From Polia nebulosa (taxonomy: Eukaryota; Arthropoda; Insecta; Lepidoptera; Noctuidae), in NCBI GenBank assembly GCA_951329385.1, contig OX589588.1, forward strand, positions 2,666,001-2,730,000: 64,000 nt of DNA. Reading direction: 5' to 3'. Numbering within the stretch: the first letter of the stretch is position 1; each line of letters starts with the position of its first letter. The notes below the pieces were generated by a model, which was not told where the DNA came from, did not search any database, and saw only the letters and a list, made by a program, of their open reading frames with translations. Positions 58,131 to 64,000 of the stretch are shown here, piece by piece. The position numbers and the translations under genes are program-made.

Positions 58131-58567
58131 AGGAGATCTATGTTCCCTAACTGGAGGGAAATGGCCTCCTTCTGTGAGACCGTAATGGTCTAGAAGGAGG
58201 CTGCCGAACGGTGTCGTGAGAGGGCCGCTCCCGTTCGGACAAGAAGGCGTCATGGGAGGCAACAGCCTTGAAGCCTTACACGCCGAAACCCCGCCTGCAC
58301 CATTCATGGCAGGTGGGGACTCAGGACACAGTGATCACGTGCCGCCGTGCACAGCGAGGCTAAGGGGAGACCCCTTTGAAAAAAAAAGAAAGGAAGACCA
58401 CTTTACCATCTCCTCAAGGATGTGCTATATCAGGCGTTGTACAGAGGGGTTTCTGTGGTCTTGGGCCCCCTCGTGCAGATGGTGATCACCGGGGTAGTTT
58501 TAGTGAGTAAAGTCCCACACTCCTTAGTCTTTATTCCCCAAAAGTCCAGGACGAAACAAAAAAAAAA
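58125..58567 (+). pseudogene. Second R1-type LINE family, ORF2 C-terminus and tail
   Basis: In one frame: WREMASFCETVMV, a stop (TAG, 58192-58194), KEAAERCRERAAPVRTRRRH, GRQQP and TGA. The SFCExVMxxKEAAERxRER pattern is the same R1-clade C-terminus as at 23991, but the nucleotide sequence and 3' untranslated region (GGGGACTCAGGACACAGTGA, ATCTCCTCAAGGATGTGCTA) are unrelated, so this is a different family. It ends CCAAAAGTCCAGGACGAAAC with a 10-A tail. Confidence 0.72.
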
Positions 58568-59180
58568 CCGGCCAGGTGAGTGTCGGACTTCGCACATGAA
58601 AGGTTCCGTACCAAATGTATTTTTGACTATTTGTATAGCTTTGGGTCAACAAGATGCTTATACTGTGAAAATTTTAAGACTGTAGCTCCAACCGGTGCGG
58701 TCCGGTCCGGTGTGTTCCAACCGTTTGGCTGTAAAACTTGTGTGACAGACGACGGACAGACAGAAAGGCGGACAAACGGACAGACGGATACGTGAGTGAC
58801 AGCAATAGAGCTCCGTTTGGACCCTTCGGGGTTTTTTTTGGGAGGGGTGGGGTGGGAAATCATCCAATGACTTCTCCCGCTCTGGGTGGAGCGGGAGGGC
58901 GTGTCACACTCTTACTGACTAAAACCCACCCCTGTTCCTTCCCTGCCTGAGTGTCCAGGGGTGCGGTAACTCATTTTCAGAATTTATCCGTTACCCCTAG
59001 GCATGCAGGCACCGGTCATGATGGGCCCCGTCAGTGGTGGCTGACACTAATCTCTTGTTCGTCGCGCGTGGAAAACTACGCGCCGTCGACTCACGGGCCT
59101 GGTGCTGATCGGACGGCGAGCTACCCACTGCTCGCCGTCCGCAGGCCCGAGTTGGACCCGTCGGGTACGAACTCTAAAAA
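58568..59180 (+). repeat. TTCCGTAC-type element interrupted by an R1-type tail
   Basis: 58568-58830 has GGTTCCGTACCAAATGTATT, TTGGGTCAACAAGATGCTTA, GTGACAGACGACGGACAGAC. The end GTACGAACTCTAAAAAG resumes at 59166. The break is inside TTGGACCC(T/G)TCGGG, present on both sides. A 29-bp stretch GTGCGGTCCGGTCCGGTGTG... at 58700 duplicates CCAACCG. The element ends 40 bp before the Oatp exon 3 acceptor. Confidence 0.75.
58831..59151 (-). mobile_element. R1-type tail, 321-bp copy nested in a TTCCGTAC element
   Basis: Bracketed by TTGGACCCTTCGGG (58817-58830) and TTGGACCCGTCGGG (59152-59165). Contents as at 57760-58070, starting from a G/T-rich run, with GGGTGCGGTAACTCATTTTC, GTCGACTCACGGGCC, GATCGGACGGCGAGCTACCC and 5' end CTCGCCGTCCGCAGGCCCG. 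Confidence 0.88.
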
Positions 59181-59223
59181 GGTTTATGCATTCTTTTTTT
59201 TTAATATCTTGTTCTATTCCCAG

Positions 59224-59392
59224 TTGACAGACAGCTGTGACGGCAACGTGCCGGCAGAGGGCGGCGCGTGGGCTGTTGCAGTGTTCGTGTTCGCGCAACT
59301 GTTGCACGGCGCGGGCGCAACGCCGCTCTTCACGCTGGGCGTCACCTACATCGACGAGAACGTGTCCAAAAAGATGTCTTCTGTTTACTTGG
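59224..59392 (+). CDS. Oatp: Oatp internal exon 3 of 3 seen
   Basis: A 169-nt exon following acceptor TTCTATTCCCAG. It starts in phase 0, continuing exon 2: LTDSCDGNVPAEGGAWAVAV, FVFAQLLHGAGATPLFTLGV, TYIDENVSKKMSSVYL, then the first base of a Gly codon before donor GTAAGT. The stretch FxxAQLLHGxGATPLxTLGVTYxDENVxxKMSSxYLG is highly characteristic of Oatp proteins: it covers transmembrane helix 4 and the loop leading to helix 5. It is strongly GC-biased. The next exon (expected to start with an IFY-x-x-A-x-x-LGP-like helix 5) was not found before 64000. Confidence 0.93.
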
Positions 59393-59548
59393 GTAAGTGA
59401 AGTTTTGGGCTAAAATAATTTAGCTCACTGTCTTGCCAGCGACGAAGAAAAAGAAGACTTGGGTAAGTGGACTTAGCGTAAACAAATGGCAAAACTATCT
59501 TATACGGATGAGAATCGCAAGCATGAGTGAAAAAGTCACCGCGGCCCT
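59393..59548. other. Oatp intron start with a second donor-like copy
   Basis: CTTGGGTAAGTGGACTT at 59456 repeats the exon-intron junction ACTTGGGTAAGTGAAGTT at 59387. If used, the extra splice site would extend the exon, but the intervening 66 bp contain in-frame stops near the junction (GGT AAG TGA). Confidence 0.55.
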
Positions 59549-59913
59549 TTTTTTTTTGGAGAGTAGGAAATCATCCAATGACTTCTCCCGCTCTGAATAG
59601 CGGGAGGGCGTGTCAGACTTTTACTGACTAAAAGCCACCCTTGTTCCTTCAGTTGCCTGTGTGCCAAGGGCCGCGGTAATTTTATTTCGAATTTATCCGC
59701 GACCCCAGGCAGGCATCGACCCTAACGGGCCCCGTCAGGTACTGCTGGCATCTCTTTGAGGCGCGCGTGGAACACTTCGTGCCGACGACTCTCGGGCCTG
59801 GTCCTTATCGGACGCCGAGGTACCCACTACTCGCGGTCCGCAAGCCCGCGCCTGTGATGGCGAGAGATCGGCTTGAGACCCCCGACACCCAGGGCGTCTC
59901 CTGCGGCGGCTGC
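59549..59913 (-). mobile_element. R1-type tail, 365-bp copy with target duplication
   Basis: Bracketed by a perfect 14-bp duplication GTCACCGCGGCCCT (59535-59548 and 59914-59927). Reversed, it extends past the common 5' point into GCAGCCGCCGCAGGAGACGC, CTGGGTGTCGGGGGTCTCAA. It ends in a T-run (poly(A)). It lies in the Oatp intron after exon 3. Confidence 0.88.
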
Positions 59914-59927
59914 GTCACCGCGGCCCT

Positions 59928-60030
59928 GGAATGCAAAGGGCAACTGAACACGGGTTATAGTCAGTGAAGAGCCTGACACACCCTCGAAGAAGTCAGCTGA
60001 TGATTTCTCATCATCACAAAAAAAACAAAT
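59928..60030 (+). repeat. R1-type 3' tail fragment, plus orientation
   Basis: GGGCAACTGAACACGGGTTA, TAGTCAGTGAAGAGCCTGAC, ACACCCTCGAAGAAGTCAGC, TGATGATTTCTCATCATCAC and an A-rich end. It was the target of the preceding insertion. Confidence 0.65.
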
Positions 60031-60034
60031 TATC

Positions 60035-60355
60035 GGTACAGTTTGCAGAATCATCAAACTAAGTGGCAGCGTGATTGGCTTTTGCACTACAGACAGATCC
60101 AGAATTTTGCAATTTGTAGATTTATGTCCTATTGGTAGTTACTGATTTGGGTTTTAGTGCCTGTAGGATTTGTATCTTTGAATTTACGACACATTCTTGT
60201 GGCGTTGTTAAAAAGTGAGTGTTTTTTGCCCAATTGGTATCTATCCATATCACGTTTCTCATAGACCTGATGGCGGATCGAACAGCAAGACCCTTTGCGA
60301 ACCTCGAATCGGAAAACGCTCTAGAAAGTGTTTTAAATGACGTCAAAAACCTACT
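60035..60355. other. No gene recognised
   Basis: Unassigned; no exon of Oatp helix 5 was recognised. Confidence 0.35.
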
Positions 60356-60730
60356 AATATAATAAAAGCAAAAGTTTGAATGAATGAATGGATGTTTGTT
60401 ACTCACTCACTCCAGAACAGCTGAAAGGATCTGGATGTTATTATTATTATTTTACTGTTGATAGGCACGCGTTTGACCACTATCTCACCTGATGGTAAGC
60501 GATGATGTAGTCGAAGATGGAGCACGCTTGCCTAGAAGTAACCTATTCACTCTTGACTTAAAGACTCCCAGGTTGTAGCTATCAGGAAACACAGACTTCG
60601 GCAGGGAATTCCACTCTATGTTTGACAGAGATAGATTATAGTCTGGAATAGCTAGGAATGGCTTAGGCTATAATTTATAGTAAGGAAGTACTAATTCCAT
60701 GCAGGAAAATCCGCTGGCAGAAGCTAGTAT
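60356..60730 (+). mobile_element. Helitron-like element interrupted by a LINE 3' end
   Basis: The outer parts, CCTACTAATATAATAAAAGC ... AACAGCTGAAAGGATCTGG and GACAGAGATAGATTATAGTC ... CGCTGGCAGAAGCTAG followed by T, match 2050-2226. 60439-60626 is a reversed LINE 3' end (TATCTCACCTGATGGTAAGC, GCCTAGAAGTAACCTATTCA, CAGGGAATTCCACTCT). ATGTT stands on both sides of the insert. Confidence 0.7.
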
Positions 60731-60734
60731 TCTA

Positions 60735-61385
60735 TAAAAGATACCTAAGCTTTGGTCAGATAAATAAAATTAATTAAAAAGCCTCCTTATTCCCTATCAT
60801 TAAGCAGATAACTAACATTAAAGTAAAAATAAGAACGCGGCTCACATATTTCTCATGAGAAAAGTAACTGGCAACATTATAACAAGGCTGTATGAAGCCG
60901 ACCATAGCTAATGATATCAATTTCCCGCCGAACCGTCATTTGAAACCGTAGGTAACTTCGGTCTGCCATTCAGTTAAGTGGTAACGGGAATAATGTGGTA
61001 GACCTCGATGAAAGTTACTGGTAATTTTACCATACTACATACTCTCCCACTTACTTGACTACCAGGTAGGTAAGTTTTCATAAAAACCGGATTAAAATTG
61101 TTTAATTTTTTTTTGTGGGACAAGCCCGCCACTCTATTTCCAAACCACTGTAACTCCTGTAAGCCTGAATGAAAATTAGTAACCACCAGAAAAAAACCAA
61201 GGCAATGAAACTCGACGAGTCCCGGTGAAATGATTAAACTATCTTAGGTCCCGCAACGAAATTAATCAGAAAAGAACAGCGGAGAAGAAATAACAATTTC
61301 CACTTCCCCTTATCAAGCAGGAGACAGAGCGAAGTTAGGCCAATAGTCAAAATTTTTGAATGCTAAAACCTGACTTACCTATGTT
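60735..61385. other. No gene; one dispersed repeat fragment
   Basis: 61205-61290 (CTCGACGAGTCCCGGTGAAA, GGTCCCGCAACGAAATTAAT) is the reverse of the repeat at 39745. Otherwise no feature. Confidence 0.45.
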
Positions 61386-61390
61386 TATCT

Positions 61391-61449
61391 ATGAATTTGC
61401 CCTACCTATTGGTTAAAATGTTAATAACCAATAGGTAGGGCAAATTCAT
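61391..61449. repeat. Hairpin, 25-bp perfect arms, 9-nt loop
   Basis: ATGAATTTGCCCTACCTATT plus GGTTA pairs exactly with TAACCAATAGGTAGGGCAAA plus TTCAT around AAATGTTAA. Confidence 0.92.
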
Positions 61450-61454
61450 TCAAT

Positions 61455-61855
61455 GTTAATTTGCCCGTTTATGAGCCGAGAAAGGCGAACATAATATGGT
61501 AGTTTTCTAAAAAAATCTAATAAGTTTGTCAGTTAAAGTACCAAAAAATATTGGACACCAATCAACCAAAAACGAGGACGATACAGTGCGTTAAAATTTC
61601 GCATGACGTAATACCTCGATACATTTTGTATCGTTTAGTGACGTAACAAGCCTCCACTCCTAAAATTTGATGCGTTTTATCTTTGTAATTTTTTTTCGCT
61701 CTGTTATAGCAAAAAATACTTCAATATTTTTTTTTAATCTAACTTATGGGCTAAATAGAATTATAATTTTTATACCCAGTAAACATCCCTATTCTTGATA
61801 TTCTTAAGAGTGTAAAAGATTTCTACCTTCACATTATTATCTTCTTTAACTTCTC
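61455..61855. other. No gene recognised
   Basis: AGTACCAAAAAATATTGGAC, GAGGACGATACAGTGCGTTA, AAATTTCGCATGACGT echoes 23255-23280 and 23770-23810, pointing to another dispersed element whose ends are not clear. Confidence 0.4.
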
Positions 61856-61867
61856 TACATATTATAA

Positions 61868-62012
61868 ACTAGCTACTGCCAGCGGCTTCGTCTATGTATT
61901 TCAGGTTATAATCTATCAGTGTGCAAAATTTCATTCAAATCCCTTCTGCGGTTTTCGCGTGATTGAAACACAAACATACAAACTTTCGCATTTATAATTT
62001 AAAATTATAATT
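61868..62012 (-). repeat. Non-autonomous Helitron-like element, reversed
   Basis: ACTAGCTACTGCCAGCGGCT, TCGTCTATGTATTTCAGG, ATAATCTATCAGTGTGCAAA and GAAACACAAACATACAAACT. Reversed counterpart of 56955-57122 with the terminal CTAGT. Confidence 0.55.
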
Positions 62013-62017
62013 AGTAG

Positions 62018-62290
62018 ACTAAAAAGTTGTGTGGAAATCGGTTGTCGTGGTATAGGCAAGTGATGCGAAGGAATGAAAAAAATGTCGTGAGAAAAGTCTT
62101 GTGTATGGATGTGGATGGCTATAAGAGTAGGGGAAGGCCAAAGAAACGATGGTTGGACTGTGTGAAAGAGGATATGGGTAAAAAGAGGGTGACTACAGAG
62201 ATGACGACTAATAGAGGAGTATGGAAGAAAAAGACATGTTGCGCCGACCCCAAATAAATTGGGATAAGGGCAGGAGAATGATGATGAATT
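62018..62290 (+). pseudogene. RTE LINE ORF2 C-terminus with complete 3' end
   Basis: The open frame 62027-62257 encodes MCGNRLSWYRQVMRRNEKNV, VRKVLCMDVDGYKSRGRPKK, RWLDCVKEDMGKKRVTTEMT, TNRGVWKKKTCCADPK and TAA, the natural C-terminus of the RTE protein without interruption. The tail CAAATAAATTGGGATAAGGG, CAGGAGAATGATGATGAAT follows. Compared with 43500-43795 it lacks the premature stop, and the usual GH in WYGHVMRR is RQ. Confidence 0.8.
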
Positions 62291-62294
62291 AGTA

Positions 62295-62450
62295 GGATCA
62301 AAGTCGCTTGCCGCGTCTGTCTGTTTCCAAGCTAATTCCTCCTAAACCATGCAACGGATTCTAATGCGGTTTTCACTAATAGAAAGAGTGAAAACGAGGA
62401 AGTTTTGTGTGCATAATTTGTACCCGTGCGGAGCCGGGGGGCGCCGCTAG
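62295..62450 (+). repeat. Helitron-like element, AAGTCGC type
   Basis: AAAGTCGCTTGCCGCGTCTG, TTCCTCCTAAACCATGCAAC, ATGCGGTTTTCACTAATAGA and GGAGCCGGGGGGCGCCGCTA with G. Ends CTAG but is followed by A instead of T, so the end is shifted or mutated. Confidence 0.5.
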
Positions 62451-62454
62451 ATTC

Positions 62455-62910
62455 TTAAATTATAACTCACTTGTAAAACCACACTATTTCTAAACCGATA
62501 TCCCCTCAAGTGTCCCAAGAACTTAATAAAATAAATTATTATAACAAAAGCTTTCTAAACGGCTCTATATTCATAGTTATTAACCCTCACGCTCCGCTCG
62601 GGGTTGCCAGCTATAAACACAAGAAAGCACTCGCCGATATGACCACGTTATAACAATCTTATGGGTCGAGTGGACCCCACATGGCAAGTTTAGTGTTGAG
62701 AAAAATTGTTTTACTTAGATAGAGTTTATTGAGTTATGTTACGGTTAAGTGATTAGCTATTTGTTTGGGAGGTGACAGGTTTGAAAGGGTGTGAATATTT
62801 TCGAGGTGTGGGTGCATATTTTATGCCTGTTTGTCATGCCTTAGATAGGCGTAGATCCTGCAATACCTCGCTTTAGAGAGGAGATTTCACTGAAAAACCG
62901 GAAAACTGCT
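62455..62910. other. No gene recognised
   Basis: TTAACCCTCACGCTCCGCTC and TTATAACAATCTTATGGGTC could be repeat ends but were not matched. No gene. Confidence 0.35.
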
Positions 62911-62914
62911 TTAA

Positions 62915-63245
62915 AAAACCGGTCAAGTGCGAGTTGGACTCGCGCATTAAGGGTGCCGTACCATCATACACGGTTGTTGCCATTATTAAGATCGAGCAAA
63001 ATAAGCCAACAAAAAAAACTCGTTTCTAGTAGCCGAGCCCCCTTTAATTTTTAAATTATTTTTATTTTTTGCTGTTATGGCGGCAACAGAAATACACATT
63101 CTGTTAAAAAAATTAACTGTGTGCCTATTACGGATCATGAGATACAGCCCGCTGACAGACAGACGGTCGGACAGCGGTGGCTTAATAATAGGTTCCGTTG
63201 GTTACCCCCTTCTTCGTACCCGAAGGGTAACCCTATAAAATTAGG
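62915..63245 (+). repeat. TTCCGT element, GAGATACAGCCCGCTGACAG variant, near full
   Basis: Head GGTCAAGTGCGAGTTGGACT, GCGCATTAAGGGTGCCGTAC; tail ATCATGAGATACAGCCCGCT, GACAGACAGACGGTCGGACA, ATAGGTTCCGTTGGTTACC, and closing CGTACCCGAAGGGTAACCCT. Confidence 0.65.
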
Positions 63246-63249
63246 CAGT

Positions 63250-64000
63250 CATGGGCACTGCAGATAGAAGTGAAAACTTGAAACTTTGGAATAACTGTGT
63301 TTTATTTTTATTTGTAAAATTAATTTTGGTATGAATAATTAAAAGTAAATTTGTAGATTCAAATTATTAACATTAGTCTGGTTTTGACATTATTGGCACT
63401 CCGAGCAATAATAATAATATAATTATAAACATTTTCATACAGTCACACAGGCCGCTGCGCGTCGCCAATCGGGCACAACTCGTCACTAGCATGTCGGTGA
63501 CGCGAAATCATTACTTTTGCCCTTACTATAAATCGCTCAACTTGTCTAAAGAAGTTTTCACTTCAATACTCAACAATATCTAGTAATAAAACTAACGCAA
63601 TTCAGGTTAAGTATGATAGATTAATTATCTTGCTTGCATCTACTGTTTTGGTTTTATCTTTTCTGAAATCAAAACAACAATAACTAATTACTTATTTAAA
63701 CAAAGAGGGATTCTTTTCATTTCTTGTAACAGAACCATCAAAACATAGTTTATCTCATGAGAAAACTGTGTAAACTACTTATTGTCTAGAACTCATATAA
63801 GGCTGGGGTCTCAAAGGTAGCGAATTCCTTTTTACCAGACTGCAAGGAAAGGGTTACGTTTTTGCATTCCAAGTTACAGACTGGATACAGAAAACCTAGC
63901 TCACTGGAGAGCCATGACTTTGCAATATTCATGTCGTAGTGGTGAAACTATTTATTAGAAAAGTGATTTCAAAACTCAACCCTAGAATAGGTCGGTCTGG
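63250..64000. other. No gene recognised
   Basis: No supported exon, repeat or RNA gene up to the window end. 63440-63510 is GC-richer (CAGGCCGCTGCGCGTCGCCA) but lacks Oatp-like residues in any frame. Confidence 0.4.

Larger units (their letters stand above)
53706..59223. other. Oatp intron of 5.5 kb, filled with repeats
   Basis: Bounded by GTGAGT (53706) and TCTATTCCCAG (59223). 53706-56140 holds two decayed LINE 3' tails (53750-53860 and 54945-55065) and otherwise unassigned AT-rich sequence. Repeats after 56150 are listed separately. No further exon was found within it, and the flanking exons join in frame without one. Confidence 0.7.

Noticed and set aside
63430..63520. A further Oatp exon near the window end
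   Set aside because: The sequence is GC-richer and has an acceptor-like CATACAG, but no frame resembles Oatp helix 5.

Overview
The window looks like AT-rich, intron-containing DNA from an insect, most probably a moth or butterfly. This rests on the repeats: RTE and R1-type LINE tails, Helitron ends of the CTAG|T type, tRNA-type SINEs and dispersed palindromic elements. The mixture is familiar from lepidopteran genomes, but the species cannot be named from sequence alone. Only one host gene is convincing: three exons of an organic anion transporting polypeptide (Oatp) on the + strand at 52705-52798, 53504-53705 and 59224-59392. They join in frame across GT-AG introns of 705 bp and 5.5 kb. The start and end of the gene lie outside the window or were not found.

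Nearly everything else is mobile DNA. From 1 to 25.7 kb there are short decayed repeats: palindromic elements bounded by ACCGACTTC, elements carrying a TTCCGTAC terminus, MITEs, LINE 3' ends, tRNA- and 5S-type SINEs and non-autonomous Helitron ends. Three near-perfect inverted duplications lie within 770 bp (2.9-3.7 kb), and a 100-bp tandem repeat lies at 18.6 kb. At 25702-31765 there is a complete Helitron with a TC start, a Rep protein carrying an expanded 46-residue repeat array, a PIF1-type helicase in a shifted frame, a 3' hairpin and a CTAG end, inserted between host A and T. At 36082-37404 there is an apparently intact mariner element with TA duplications, matched terminal inverted repeats and a 361-residue DD41D transposase.

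From 37.8 to 52 kb there are LINE remnants (RTE C-termini, an RNase H domain, a jockey/CR1-like C-terminus) and 11-bp and 32-bp tandem repeats. The Oatp introns and the region after exon 3 hold several nested insertions with readable target-site duplications.

Two repeat systems stand out. The first is a roughly 355-bp SINE whose head matches the internal promoter region of 5S rRNA and whose tail resembles the 3' end of RTE LINE copies in the same window, suggesting RTE enzymes mobilise it. The second is a set of short copies of an R1-type 3' tail with 9-14 bp target duplications; at least three stop at nearly the same 5' point, as if a short SINE-like derivative were moving on its own. Repeat boundaries without a stated target duplication are estimates made by eye.
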